Notes: generated by a model not told the origin, from the sequence alone. 64,000 nt of DNA from Gemmatimonadota bacterium (GCA_028873815.1 JAPPNN010000072.1:1-64000); one strand, 5' to 3'. Positions 51,834 through 61,444 are shown, counted from the first letter of the stretch. Program-made: numbers and translations.

Positions 51834-52717
51834 TGGCCCGACTGTTCCTGTTGCTGGTTCTCGTCTGGACCCTGGCCCTGGTCCTGCTCGGGAGCATCGT
51901 GCACGCGACGGAATCCAGTCTCGCGTGCCCCGACTGGCCCACCTGTTTCGGCACAATGATGCCGGAAATGATTGGCGGCGTGTTCTGGGAGCACCTGCAC
52001 CGTCTCTGGGCCGGCGCGCTGCTGCTGCTTTTCCCTGTTGCCGTGGTGCTCACGCGGCGCTGCCACCCCGAGCGGAAGGCACTCTTCCGCGTTGGCCTTG
52101 CAGGCATTGCACTGCTCTTCTTTCAAGCCTTGCTGGGTGGCCTCACGGTCATCTACAGGCTGCCCGACGCGATTTCCACGTCCCATCTGGCGATGGCGCT
52201 CGTCTTCCTGGCGATCGTGACGGTGATGCTGGTGCGAACCGCGCCCGGGGCCACGGAGCGCGGCGCGGTCCCGGATTCCGACCGACGCATGGTGTGGAAG
52301 CTCGGGTGCTGGATCACGGGCCTCGTGTTCCTGCAGTCGCTGGTGGGGGCGGTGGTTCGCCACACCGACGCCGGGATGGCGTGTCCCGACGTGCCCCTGT
52401 GCCTGGGGCGGGTGATACCGCCGCTGGAGTATCCGGCCGTGCAGCTGCACTTCGCACACCGGGTCCTGGGGGTGGGGCTGGCGATCGCGGTGGTGATGTT
52501 CGCGCGGACGATTCTGACGCGCAGCCGGGATGCCTTGTCGAGACGACTGGCGGCGGCGGCCGCGGTCGGGGTCGTGGCACAGGTGCTGCTGGGCTTTGCG
52601 TCGGTGGCGTTCCGGCTCGGCGTACCGTGGGTTTCAGCGCACAGCGTGCTCGCCGCGACCCTCCTGACGCTGGGCGTGGCGATGGCGGCGCACAACCGGG
52701 AGCGGGCGCCGGAATGA
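51833..52717 (+). CDS. ctaA: Haem A synthase, COX15/CtaA family
   Basis: The integral-membrane protein of 294 residues has eight predicted spans. It has the two Cys pairs typical of the bacterial form (CPDWPTC and CPDVPLC) and the four conserved His, in EHLHRLW, STSHLAM, HFAHRVL and SAHSVLA. It converts haem O to haem A for cytochrome c oxidase. The start is ATG at 51833 within TGATG. The next gene, a DUF420 protein also linked to oxidase assembly, overlaps it by four bases. Confidence 0.93.
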   Translation: MARLFLLLVLVWTLALVLLGSIVHATESSLACPDWPTCFGTMMPEMIGGVFWEHLHRLWAGALLLLFPVAVVLTRRCHPERKALFRVGLAGIALLFFQALLGGLTVIYRLPDAISTSHLAMALVFLAIVTVMLVRTAPGATERGAVPDSDRRMVWKLGCWITGLVFLQSLVGAVVRHTDAGMACPDVPLCLGRVIPPLEYPAVQLHFAHRVLGVGLAIAVVMFARTILTRSRDALSRRLAAAAAVGVVAQVLLGFASVAFRLGVPWVSAHSVLAATLLTLGVAMAAHNRERAPE

Positions 52718-53145
52718 ACATCCAGGCCATAGGGGACGGCCTGGCCCACGTCAACGCCGGTCTCAACCTGACGAGCGCGACGCTGCTCGTCGCCGGTCTG
52801 ATCTACATTCGCCGCAAGGAAACCCGCTTGCACCGCCGATGCATGCTGGGAGCGGTGGCTGCGTCGGCCCTGTTCCTCGTCTCCTACGTCCTGCGCGCCG
52901 CGCTTACGGGAACCCACAGCTTCCCGGGCCCGGATTCGGTGCGCCGCTTCTACCTGGTCATCCTCTTCAGCCACATGATTCTGGCGGTGGTCGTTTTGCC
53001 ACTGGTCATCCGCCTTCTGTACCTCGCCGGACACCGCCGATTCAAGGCGCACCGGCGCCTGGCCCGCTGGACCTACCCGGCGTGGCTCTACACGTCGGTC
53101 ACCGGCCTGTTCGTGTACTTCATGCTCTACCACGCATACGCGTAG
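52714..53145 (+). CDS. DUF420-family membrane protein
   Basis: The 143-residue protein has four spans and conserved His residues in TRLHRRCML, LFSHMILA, HRRFKAHRRLARW and LYHAYA. This fits the DUF420/CtaM-like family associated with haem-copper oxidase assembly. The ATG overlaps the stop of the haem A synthase gene (ATGA), which supports a shared task. It ends the four-gene unit. Confidence 0.88.
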   Translation: MNIQAIGDGLAHVNAGLNLTSATLLVAGLIYIRRKETRLHRRCMLGAVAASALFLVSYVLRAALTGTHSFPGPDSVRRFYLVILFSHMILAVVVLPLVIRLLYLAGHRRFKAHRRLARWTYPAWLYTSVTGLFVYFMLYHAYA

Positions 53146-53148
53146 CTG

Positions 53149-53760
53149 CTAGTCCGTCAGCGCCCATCGGCAGCACCGGTCGCCCCGGGTCTCGCAACTG
53201 CTCTTGGTAACCTCCAGATCGTCTCCCACGCCTCGGGCGAGCGCACGCTGACAGAATCCCGTCAGTATCTGACACGCGGTGCCGCTGGAATCGAGTTGCA
53301 CCAGCGGCGAGGCCGACACCTCCAGCGTGAACGGGCCGGATACGAAGCCGCCGAGACGGCGGCCAAAGAGTTTCGGGAACGCTCGAACCACTGAGCGCTT
53401 GACACGGAACAGCCGCAGGCGGCGCGGAAGGAGCCGGCCGCGCGCAGTCCCCACCGAATCCGCAAGATGGCTTCCCATCTCCAGGAACACCTTGACAGCA
53501 TCGGTCCGCTTGTTGACCAGACGCAGGAACTCGGCGAGTTCGTCGAGGGTCAGCTTCCTCCCCTCCCGAACGTATTCCTCGTGAAGCCGGATCTGCCGTT
53601 CGATGACCGTGCTCAGGCCAAGCCGGCGCGGCATGGTGCGAGAAAACACCTCGTCGTCGATCCACTCGGAGGGACGGTCCACCGAACGGATCGCTTCGAG
53701 CAGCGCGAGCGCCACTTTCGCGGCGATCGACGGCTTTTCGACTTTTGTCAAACGGTCCAT
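53149..53760 (-). CDS. V4R-like cysteine-rich domain protein
   Basis: The 203-residue protein is helical in its first 90 residues; the C-terminal part carries CQILTGFC (Cys163, Cys170), SSCETRGDRCC (Cys189, 196, 197) and a final RWALTD. The spacing resembles the V4R domain or the related DUF2378 family, which may bind small molecules or haem and often serve as sensors. The ATG at 53760 is chosen; 53799 is possible. It is divergent from the E1-alpha gene, 155 bases away, and could regulate that gene, but this is inference. Confidence 0.6.
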   Translation of the reverse strand: MDRLTKVEKPSIAAKVALALLEAIRSVDRPSEWIDDEVFSRTMPRRLGLSTVIERQIRLHEEYVREGRKLTLDELAEFLRLVNKRTDAVKVFLEMGSHLADSVGTARGRLLPRRLRLFRVKRSVVRAFPKLFGRRLGGFVSGPFTLEVSASPLVQLDSSGTACQILTGFCQRALARGVGDDLEVTKSSCETRGDRCCRWALTD

Positions 53761-53915
53761 CCTGTTGCGTGCCAGACGAGTGGCCGCCGTTGCGGCCATC
53801 GTTCGAATTTCGTCACAGAGCGGAGCACTGGCAAACCGCCGGGTTTGCCGATCAGGAGCCCGTACTCCTAGCTTCCGCGCCGGATCGACTCAACAACAGG
53901 ACACGTGGACCACTC

Positions 53916-55034
53916 TTGAAGCGATACGCCGCCTTCGACCCCCCGGAATACCGGAACTGGGCCCCGGACGCCGCATTGACGCGCGAATACCGCCGCCGCA
54001 TTGAGAAGGATCCCCATAGAGCGGCCGCGGTCGCGGCCCTGGAGACCTCCGCGCTTCTGGATCTGTATCGCGACCTGCTCGTGACGCGACTGCAGGACAT
54101 CGGACTCAAGCGCTGGGTGCGCCAGGGCGTGATCAGCAAGGCATGGCTGGGCGTGGGCGAGGAAGCGGTCACGGTCGGGTGCGTCGCGGCGCTGGACCGT
54201 AATCGCGACGTGGTCATCCCGATGATTCGCAACGCGGGAGCCGGGCACATGATGGGCCTGCCGCTCCATCACGGCTTCACCAGCTACCTGGCTACCGCGG
54301 ACAGCCCCAGTGGCGGAAGGGACTTTCACTACGGCGATATCGACAGGGGCGTGATCCAGCCCGTCAGCCACATGGGCACCAGCGTTCCCGTCGCGACCGG
54401 CGCCGCGCTCGCCTTCAGGAATCGGGGCGAGCCGCGCGTCGCGCTCACATGGACTGGAGACGGGGCGACGCGTACCGCTGCCTGCCACGAGGGGCTGGTC
54501 GTGGCCGCCCGCCTCAATGTGCCCGCAATCGTGGTGATCCAGAACAACCAGGTGGCTCTGGGAACCCGCCTGGACCAGCACGGGGCCGGTCGCCTGGAGC
54601 ACATTCCGCGCGCACACGGAATCCCCGCGCTCCACTGTGACGGGAACAACGTGCTGGACGTGTACGCCGCCACCGCGCTTGCACGTGAATCGTGCGTCAG
54701 GGGCAAGGGACCCGTGGTGCTCATCGCCGAGACCTTCCGCATGGGGGGCCACGCGACCCACGACGAGCGCGAAGCACGGGAGACTTTTTCGGCCGAGCTG
54801 TTCGAGCACTGGGGTCGACGCGACCCCGTCGGATTGTACGAGGCCTACCTGCTCGAAGAGGGGGTGTCGAGCGAGACCCTCGGCGAGGTGGAGGCCGGCG
54901 CCACCGCAGCCGTCGAAGCCGCTGCGGAGCGGGCGCTGAAGTCGCGCGCGGAGTTGCCGGAACCGCGACACGCGCTCCTCGAGGGGGTGTCGCAGGGCGG
55001 CGTATTGCACGGACTCGCCGACAGGCTGGATTGA
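53916..55034 (+). CDS. Thiamine-dependent dehydrogenase E1 alpha subunit
   Basis: The protein has about 372 residues, the usual length for the alpha subunit of pyruvate, branched-chain 2-oxo acid or acetoin dehydrogenases. The thiamine-diphosphate site is GDGATRTAACHEGL with IVVIQNNQ, and the regulatory-loop-like FRMGGHATHDE follows. The start is unsure: TTG at 53916 is chosen from family length, and the open frame continues upstream to 53745. No beta subunit, E2 or E3 lies next to it, so a distant partner or a fused form elsewhere must exist. The substrate cannot be decided; branched-chain 2-oxo acids are most likely. Confidence 0.82.
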   Translation: MKRYAAFDPPEYRNWAPDAALTREYRRRIEKDPHRAAAVAALETSALLDLYRDLLVTRLQDIGLKRWVRQGVISKAWLGVGEEAVTVGCVAALDRNRDVVIPMIRNAGAGHMMGLPLHHGFTSYLATADSPSGGRDFHYGDIDRGVIQPVSHMGTSVPVATGAALAFRNRGEPRVALTWTGDGATRTAACHEGLVVAARLNVPAIVVIQNNQVALGTRLDQHGAGRLEHIPRAHGIPALHCDGNNVLDVYAATALARESCVRGKGPVVLIAETFRMGGHATHDEREARETFSAELFEHWGRRDPVGLYEAYLLEEGVSSETLGEVEAGATAAVEAAAERALKSRAELPEPRHALLEGVSQGGVLHGLADRLD

Positions 55035-55073
55035 ATGGCCGCCGCACCCCGGACAGCGTGCTACATTTGAACC

Positions 55074-55724
55074 ATGTTTGAGAATCTTCGCCGGGCCTTC
55101 AGGGAGGCCGTCGACAATTTCAACCGCGAGCTGGAACGGGACGCCGTGCCGGAGGCGGTGGACGGGCTCATTCGCGGAATGCAGAAGGAGGCCGTCGCAA
55201 CCAGGGCGGGGCTTGAAGGACTCAAGGAACAGCTGGCAAGGGCGCGCAAGCGGGCTGAAGCGGAGGCCCGGGAGGCCGAGGTTTGCCGGCGGCGCGAAGA
55301 ACTCGCCCGCAAGATCGGTGACAGCGCCACGGCGGATGTCGCAGCGGAGTTTGCCGAAAAGCACGCCGCCCGGCAACGCGTGTTGAGCGACAAGGCGACG
55401 GCCATCGAGGCCGAGATCCGCCTTGGCGAAACCGAGTACGCCGACATGCTGGCCCAGATCAAGAAGGCACGGGCCGACCGGAGCACCCTGGCGGCCCAGG
55501 CGGGCAGGACAAAGGCGCGCGACTCGGTTCGCGGCGCGGACGACCTGTTCGGCGAACTGGACCGCATGGCGGAGAAGATTGGTGACACCGAGGCCGGCGC
55601 CGAGGCCGGCAGCTCGCTCTTCGACGACGCGGGCGAGTTTGACGAGGAACTGGAGCGGTCGCGCAGGGAGGAAGCGATCGACTCGCGTCTGGACGAGTTG
55701 AAGCGCCGCATGGGAAGGAAGTAG
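55074..55724 (+). CDS. PspA/Vipp1-like coiled-coil protein
   Basis: The 216-residue protein is almost wholly helical, with a long charged coiled coil (about residues 35-140) and an amphipathic N-terminus (MFENLRRAFREAVDNF). This is the layout of PspA/IM30 proteins, which coat and stabilise the inner membrane under stress, although sequence identity looks low. The C-terminal 60 residues are acidic. It is followed after ten bases by a GlsB-type membrane protein, so a membrane-stress role is likely. Confidence 0.7.
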   Translation: MFENLRRAFREAVDNFNRELERDAVPEAVDGLIRGMQKEAVATRAGLEGLKEQLARARKRAEAEAREAEVCRRREELARKIGDSATADVAAEFAEKHAARQRVLSDKATAIEAEIRLGETEYADMLAQIKKARADRSTLAAQAGRTKARDSVRGADDLFGELDRMAEKIGDTEAGAEAGSSLFDDAGEFDEELERSRREEAIDSRLDELKRRMGRK

Positions 55725-55733
55725 ATTGGGGCC

Positions 55734-56012
55734 ATGGAAAACTGGATCGGTGTAGGCATCTGGATCGTGATGGGCGCGGTCGTCGGGCTCGCCATGAAGC
55801 TGGTGGTAAGGCGTCCCGATACGACGCCGGGACACACGCGCCTCCTCTGCCTGCTTGGCGCCTTCGCCGCAGTGATCGGCGGCATGCTGGGCGTGGGCAT
55901 CTTCGAGTTCGACGACCCCGTTGCGCTCAGCATCGGCGGAATGGCCGGCGCAGTCGGCTTCGCCGCGCTGATGACCTGGGTCTACCGATGGGGGATCAAG
56001 GGCCTCACCTGA
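55734..56012 (+). CDS. GlsB/YeaQ-like small membrane protein
   Basis: The 92-residue protein has three hydrophobic segments (about residues 3-22, 34-56, 63-85), with a Gly-rich final hairpin (SIGGMAGAVGFAALM). It resembles the Transgly_assoc (GlsB/YeaQ/YmgE) family of stress-related membrane proteins. It directly follows the PspA-like gene, and the dipeptidase gene begins 16 bases after it. Confidence 0.7.
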   Translation: MENWIGVGIWIVMGAVVGLAMKLVVRRPDTTPGHTRLLCLLGAFAAVIGGMLGVGIFEFDDPVALSIGGMAGAVGFAALMTWVYRWGIKGLT

Positions 56013-56028
56013 GTAGCGGAGGCGACCC

Positions 56029-57408
56029 TTGTCCGGCGCGATCAGCGACCCCATCGACTTCGCCACGCGGGAACGCGTGAGGTTCTACCGCGAACTCGAC
56101 GAGTTCCTGCGCATCCCGTCCGTTTCGGCAAAATCGGAGCACGACGCCGACACGGGCCGTGCAGCCGACTGGGTGCGGGAGCGGCTGGTACGCGCGGGAC
56201 TGGACGCCGAGGTGATCGCGACCCCGGGTCACCCGGTGGTCGTCGGAGAGTGGCGGGGCGCCGGCCCACGGGCCCCGACGGTCCTCATCTACGGCCACTA
56301 CGATGTGCAGCCTGTGGAGCCGTTGGAGTTGTGGGACACGCCACCCTTCGAACCGAACATCCGCGACGGGCGTATCTACGCACGTGGTTCGGCGGACGAC
56401 AAGGGGCAGCTTTTCCTGCACATCAAGGCGCTGGAAGCGCACCTCGCCACCCGGGGCCGGTTGCCGGTAAATGTCGTCGTATTGGCCGAGGGGGAAGAAG
56501 AGGTCGGCTCGCCCAACCTCGTTCCGTTCGTCAGGGAACACCGCGATCGCCTCGCGGCCGACACCGTCGTCATCTCCGATTCGGCCATGTTCGCCCCCGG
56601 GATTCCCTCCCTCCTCTTCTCCCTCCGGGGACTGGCCTACTTCGAGATCCACGCCACGGGACCCGCCTCGGACCTGCACTCGGGCGCCTACGGGGGAGCC
56701 GTGGTCAACCCGGCCAATGCGTTGGCCCGGATCATCGGCGAACTGCACGATGAAACCGGACGGATCACCATTCCCGGGTTCTACGACGACGTGCGCACCC
56801 CACCGCAGGATACCCTGGACGGGATCCGCGGCCTCCCGTTCGACGCCGACGGCTACGCCCGCGAGGTCGGTACGATACCCGCCGGCGGGGAGCACGCCTA
56901 CTCACCTCTCGAGCGCCTCTGGATCCGGCCGTCCTGCGACGTCAATGGCATGTGGTCGGGATACACGGGCGAGGGTGCGAAGACCGTTCTGCCGGCACAC
57001 GCAACCGCGAAGGTCAGCTTCCGGCTGGTCCCCGATCAGTCTCCCGACCGGGTCAAGGTGCTGCTGGAGGAACACCTCGCGCGCATGGCGCCCCCCGGCG
57101 TGAAGATCAAGGTCGTCGAACTGCACGGCGGACGGCCGTGGCTGGCCCAGCCGGAGGGGCCGCTGTTCGCCGCGGCGGCCAACGCGCTGGAGCGCTCCTT
57201 CGGCGCCCGTCCCGTGCTCACGGGCGAGGGCGGCAGCATCCCCATCGTCGTGGAACTCGAGGAAATCCTGGGCGCCAACTCCCTGCTCCTCGGATTCGCG
57301 CTCCCGGGTGCGAATATGCACGCCCCGAACGAGTGGTTCGCGACGGACTGCTTCGAAAAGGGGATCGACACGTTGATCCACCTCTACGACGAACTGGCAC
57401 AGCCCTAG
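56029..57408 (+). CDS. M20-family dipeptidase
   Basis: The metallopeptidase has 459 residues, as usual for the CNDP/PepV-like group. Zinc and catalytic motifs are intact: GHYDVQP, the bridging Asp in SADDKG, GEEEVGSP, a later SDSAMF and the closing His in GANMHAPNEW. The dimerisation domain lies between about residues 200 and 320. The start is TTG at 56029 with GGAGG seven bases upstream. It should split dipeptides in the cytoplasm, complementing the exported M28 peptidase and glutamate dehydrogenase in peptide use. Confidence 0.92.
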   Translation: MSGAISDPIDFATRERVRFYRELDEFLRIPSVSAKSEHDADTGRAADWVRERLVRAGLDAEVIATPGHPVVVGEWRGAGPRAPTVLIYGHYDVQPVEPLELWDTPPFEPNIRDGRIYARGSADDKGQLFLHIKALEAHLATRGRLPVNVVVLAEGEEEVGSPNLVPFVREHRDRLAADTVVISDSAMFAPGIPSLLFSLRGLAYFEIHATGPASDLHSGAYGGAVVNPANALARIIGELHDETGRITIPGFYDDVRTPPQDTLDGIRGLPFDADGYAREVGTIPAGGEHAYSPLERLWIRPSCDVNGMWSGYTGEGAKTVLPAHATAKVSFRLVPDQSPDRVKVLLEEHLARMAPPGVKIKVVELHGGRPWLAQPEGPLFAAAANALERSFGARPVLTGEGGSIPIVVELEEILGANSLLLGFALPGANMHAPNEWFATDCFEKGIDTLIHLYDELAQP

Positions 57409-57436
57409 CAGATCGAGCGAGTGCGGGTCTGCGCCA

Positions 57437-57451
57437 CCACCCTGAAGGTGG
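57437..57451. terminator. Weak hairpin between convergent genes
   Basis: CCACC and GGTGG pair around a five-base loop between the M20 and anthranilate synthase genes. It lacks a T-run, so it is only a possible terminator. Confidence 0.25.
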
Positions 57452-57457
57452 ACCGGA

Positions 57458-58957
57458 TCAGGACCCCGAGACCATCGCGGCCGCACGCAGCAGCGCCCGC
57501 GCCTTGTTGAGCGTTTCCTCGAACTCCGACCTGGGATCGGAGTCGGCCACGATCCCCGCCCCGGCCTGCACGGACGCTTCTCCGTTCCGCACGAGCATGG
57601 TCCGAATTGCGATGGCCGTGTCCATCTGAGCACCTCCCCACCCGATGTGCCCGACCGCACCGGCATAGAGGCCCCGCGCCGTGGGCTCCAGTTCGTCGAT
57701 GATCTCCATGGCTCGGATCTTCGGCGCGCCGGACACCGTTCCCGCCGGGAAGCACGCGCTCAGGACGTCCAGGGCGGTCAGGCCGGAGCGTACCCGTCCC
57801 TCGACCTGGCTGCAGAGGTGCATGACATGGGAGTACCGCTCCACCTGCATGAGTTCCGGAACGGTCACGGTGCCGTACTCCGACACGCGCCCCACGTCGT
57901 TCCTGCCCAGATCGACCAGCATCCTGTGTTCGGCAAGCTCCTTCTCGTCCGCGGCCAGTTCTTGCGCCAGTGCCCGATCCTCGGCGGGCGTTCGTCCTCG
58001 CCTGCGGGTCCCGGCGATGGGCCGCACGGTCACCACCCCGTCCTCCAGACGCACCAGGACCTCGGGAGACGAACCCACGATATGGAAGCCGTCGAGATCC
58101 AGGAAATACAGATAGGGTGAGGGATTGACCGTGCGCAGCGCCCGGTAGAGCTCGAAGGGCGAGCGTTCGAACCGCGTCGTAAGGCGCTGGCTGAGTACGA
58201 CCTGGAATGCGTCGCCCGCCACGATGTAGTCCTTGATCCGGCGGACCCCGTCCATGAACGCGGATCGCTCGAAGTTGCTTGTGAAGGTGGTCTGGCCACC
58301 GCTTCCCGCCAGCGCCAGGTCGAGAGGCGCGGGACCGCTGCCAGTGCGCAATCGCCGGATCGTATCCTCCAGGCGGGCGACCGCTGCCCGGTACCTCCGC
58401 TCGACCGAGTCAGGGTCCTCCTCGTCCCGCGTCTCGACGGTGGTGATCACCTTGGCGCGGCCGTACAGGTTGTCCACCGCGACGACGACGTCCGAGAACA
58501 TCACCACGGCCGTCGGCAGACGCTGATCGTCCGGCGGGATCGGCCCCAGGCGCTCGATGCGCCGCACCAGGTCGTAGCCGAAATAGCCGACCGCGCCCCC
58601 CCAGAAGCGCGGCAATCGTGGATCCGGACAGGCCCGGGCCGCCGCGAGGCGCCCATGCAGGTCTGCAAGAGGATCGTCCGTGCGGTGCCCAACCCAGCCC
58701 GAATCGGCATTCCAGACCGAGACCCGGTCCCCCACCAACATCCACACCTGCCGCGGGCGACTGCCCAGAAAGCTGTAGCGCGCCCACTGCTCGCCCCCCA
58801 CGACCGATTCCAGGAGGAAGCCGAACCCCCCATCCCGCAGCTTGTGATAGGCGGTAACGGCCGTGTCGGAGTCGAAGAGGAATTCGGACCAGACAGGAAT
58901 GCGGGAACCGGGCGCGGCCAGCGCGCGGAAGGATTCGAAGGAGGGTTCAACGTTCAA
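57458..58957 (-). CDS. trpE: Anthranilate synthase component I
   Basis: The 499-residue enzyme makes anthranilate from chorismate with glutamine-derived ammonia, the first step of tryptophan synthesis. The C-terminal chorismate-binding domain is complete, with IVAGDAFQVVLSQR, PIAGTRRRG, DLGRNDVGRVS and FPAGTVSGAPKIRAMEI. An N-terminal domain has the sequence LLESVVGGEQWARYSF that helps form the tryptophan feedback site. No TrpG or other trp gene is next to it. Its start faces the DUF2723 gene, about 80 bases away. No attenuator was seen upstream. Confidence 0.94.
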   Translation of the reverse strand: MNVEPSFESFRALAAPGSRIPVWSEFLFDSDTAVTAYHKLRDGGFGFLLESVVGGEQWARYSFLGSRPRQVWMLVGDRVSVWNADSGWVGHRTDDPLADLHGRLAAARACPDPRLPRFWGGAVGYFGYDLVRRIERLGPIPPDDQRLPTAVVMFSDVVVAVDNLYGRAKVITTVETRDEEDPDSVERRYRAAVARLEDTIRRLRTGSGPAPLDLALAGSGGQTTFTSNFERSAFMDGVRRIKDYIVAGDAFQVVLSQRLTTRFERSPFELYRALRTVNPSPYLYFLDLDGFHIVGSSPEVLVRLEDGVVTVRPIAGTRRRGRTPAEDRALAQELAADEKELAEHRMLVDLGRNDVGRVSEYGTVTVPELMQVERYSHVMHLCSQVEGRVRSGLTALDVLSACFPAGTVSGAPKIRAMEIIDELEPTARGLYAGAVGHIGWGGAQMDTAIAIRTMLVRNGEASVQAGAGIVADSDPRSEFEETLNKARALLRAAAMVSGS

Positions 58958-59038
58958 TGATCGCAGGACCGCGATGGGATGATTCAGACCGCAGACGTTT
59001 GACTATCTTCAAGGAATGTAAGCGAAGGAGACACCGTG

Positions 59039-61420
59039 ATGCGTCTGATGGATACAACCTCCGGAGTGGCCACCCGAAGCCGCCCCCCGTATCTCTGGGC
59101 CGCGGCGGCGGCCACGAGTGTGGGACTGCTGTACGCCCTGACCCTGGCCCCCACCACGGCGTTCTGGGACACCAGCGAGTACATCGCGACCGCTCACATT
59201 CTCGGAATACCCCATCCGCCCGGAAACCCGCTGTTCGTGGTCCTGGCGCGGACCTGGGAGATCATTCTCAGCCCGCTGGGGCTTTCCACCGCCGTAAGCA
59301 TCAACCTCTTCTCCGCGCTGATGGGCGCGCTTTCCCACGGACTGTGGTTCCTGGTCGTGCACCACGTCCTCCGCCATTTCTCGGACAGCCGGCACTTCCG
59401 GCTCGTCGGGGCCGCGGCGGCGGTCCTGGTGAGTGCGACGGCCTTCACCGTCTGGAACCAGTCCAACGTCAACGAAAAGGTCTACACCGTCTCGCTGTTC
59501 ACGATCGCGCTCCTTTCCTGGCTTGCGTTCCGCTGGAGAGAACGCATCGGCCAACCGGGAAACGACAACATCCTCCTGCTGATCGTCTTCCTCCTTGCGC
59601 TCTCCGTGGGCAATCACCTGATGGCCTTTCTGGCGGCACCGGCGCTGGTGGTCTTTGTGCTCGCGGTCCGCCCCCGGGTTTTCGCCAAGGCGTGGCTGTA
59701 TCCGGTCGGGATCGCAGCAGTCGTGGCCGGCCTCAGCATTCACCTGTTCCTTCCCGTGCGTTCGGGGCTCGGCCCCGTGATCAACGAAGCGGAGCCGACC
59801 TGCGAGGGCGTCGGCGAGGCACTGGGAAGCATCGTCACGTACGGGGTCGCCGGGTGCGAGGACCTCTCCGAGGCGCTCCAGCGGGAGCAGTACGACAAGC
59901 CTCCCCTGCTCCCCCGCCAGGCGCATCTCACGTCGCAGGTACAGAACTGGCTGCAGTACTTCGACTGGCAGTGGGCCCGTGGCCTTTCCCCCAACGACGT
60001 GCTCTTCGGCAACAGCAGGCTTGCGTTGACGGCACTGTTCATCGGACTCGGGGTGTTCGGTCTGGCCGAGCACTACCGGCGCGACCGCGCCAGCTGGCTG
60101 TACCTGATCTCGCTCTTCGGAGTGCTCTCGGCCGGACTCGTCTTCTATTTGAACTTCAAGTACGGGTACTCGATGCCCAATCTGGACGGCGACGACCTCC
60201 AGCGGGCGATGGACCGGATCGGCGCCCTCACGCCGGATCAGGTAAAGGAGGTGCGTGAGCGGGACTACTTCTTTGTCGTCGGCTTCTCGGTGTGGGGTCT
60301 TGTCGCAGGCATCGGCATCGCTGCCCTGTGGGACCGCCTGACGCGCAAGTCGGGCCGACCCGCGGGGTACACGGCGCCGGTGCTCGCACTGGCGGCGATC
60401 CCCCTTGCGCTGAACTTCGGCTGGGCAAGCCGCGACGGAGACTATGCCGCACGCGACTGGGCCTACAACCTCCTCATGAGCGTCGAGCCCTACGCGCTCC
60501 TCTTCACGAACGGCGACAACGACACCTTTCCGCTCTGGTATCTGCAAGAGGTGGAGGGCATCAGACGCGACGTTACCGTGGCGGTCACCTCCTACCTGAA
60601 CACCGACTGGTATGTGAAGCAGTTGCGCAGCCTGACCCGCCCCTGCACGCCGGAACAGGATCCCGACGCCGATCCCACCCGCATCCTGTGCCAGCGCCCG
60701 TACACCGCGGAGAACACGGGCGCCATGTACACCCACGATCCGGCCGAGGCCGAGGCAGCCGGCAAGGTGCCCATTTTCGTGGACGAGCCGATACGTGCAC
60801 CGACGCGCCCGATCTTTCGCGAAGATCTGGACGACGCCACCATCGATCAGGTGGTGCGCAGCTACGTTCCGATCGACGAGCCCCGCGACGTGAACCTGGG
60901 CGCCGTAACCGCAAGGATGGCGGCGGGACAGTACCTCTACCCCTGGCACCAGTTCGCGCTTGCGGCGATCGCGAATTCGCTCGGGGACCGGCCCGTCTAC
61001 TTCGCCTCGAGCGGCAGCGCCGCCCAGACATTCGGTCTGCGCCCACAGGTCATCCGGCAGGGCCTGGCCTTCCGCCTGTGGCCCGGGGACCCCATGGAGC
61101 TGTCATCGCGGGGGGTCGTGGCCAGCCTGGGCACCTCGCCCTACGCGGGCGTAATCGGGCCGTGGGTGGACATTCCGCGCACGCGTTTGCTGGCCGACAG
61201 CGTGTTCGTTCATCGATCCGGGATTCCCGACGACTGGGACTACTGGCCGGACCGTTCGACGCGGGGAATCCCCAACTACTACGCCTGGGTCTACCGCGCG
61301 CTCCGCCAGGACGCCGTCACCCGCAACGATACGGGTGACATGGCGGAACTGCAGGACCGCGTGGAGGCGTGGACGCGCCTGGGCGCCGTTCCGGTTCCGA
61401 CGGGGGAGGTCCAGCGCTAG
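59039..61420 (+). CDS. DUF2723 polytopic membrane protein, likely glycosyltransferase
   Basis: The 793-residue protein has about ten spans, then a large C-terminal domain outside the membrane. The first loop motif FWDTSEYIATAHILGIPHPP is diagnostic for DUF2723, whose vertebrate homologue TMEM260 is a protein O-mannosyltransferase. The acidic pair near the membrane (Asp/Glu in DTSEY) is the expected catalytic feature. The ATG at 59039 has AAGGAG eight bases upstream; an overlapping GTG at 59036 is possible. It may glycosylate exported proteins or envelope lipids. Confidence 0.85.
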   Translation: MRLMDTTSGVATRSRPPYLWAAAAATSVGLLYALTLAPTTAFWDTSEYIATAHILGIPHPPGNPLFVVLARTWEIILSPLGLSTAVSINLFSALMGALSHGLWFLVVHHVLRHFSDSRHFRLVGAAAAVLVSATAFTVWNQSNVNEKVYTVSLFTIALLSWLAFRWRERIGQPGNDNILLLIVFLLALSVGNHLMAFLAAPALVVFVLAVRPRVFAKAWLYPVGIAAVVAGLSIHLFLPVRSGLGPVINEAEPTCEGVGEALGSIVTYGVAGCEDLSEALQREQYDKPPLLPRQAHLTSQVQNWLQYFDWQWARGLSPNDVLFGNSRLALTALFIGLGVFGLAEHYRRDRASWLYLISLFGVLSAGLVFYLNFKYGYSMPNLDGDDLQRAMDRIGALTPDQVKEVRERDYFFVVGFSVWGLVAGIGIAALWDRLTRKSGRPAGYTAPVLALAAIPLALNFGWASRDGDYAARDWAYNLLMSVEPYALLFTNGDNDTFPLWYLQEVEGIRRDVTVAVTSYLNTDWYVKQLRSLTRPCTPEQDPDADPTRILCQRPYTAENTGAMYTHDPAEAEAAGKVPIFVDEPIRAPTRPIFREDLDDATIDQVVRSYVPIDEPRDVNLGAVTARMAAGQYLYPWHQFALAAIANSLGDRPVYFASSGSAAQTFGLRPQVIRQGLAFRLWPGDPMELSSRGVVASLGTSPYAGVIGPWVDIPRTRLLADSVFVHRSGIPDDWDYWPDRSTRGIPNYYAWVYRALRQDAVTRNDTGDMAELQDRVEAWTRLGAVPVPTGEVQR

Positions 61421-61444
61421 GCTGGCCGCGGACCGCCACCCAGG

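Noticed and set aside
59009-60949. A 646-codon frame antisense to the DUF2723 gene
   Set aside because: The DUF2723 frame has strong motifs and a ribosome binding site; the antisense frame has neither.
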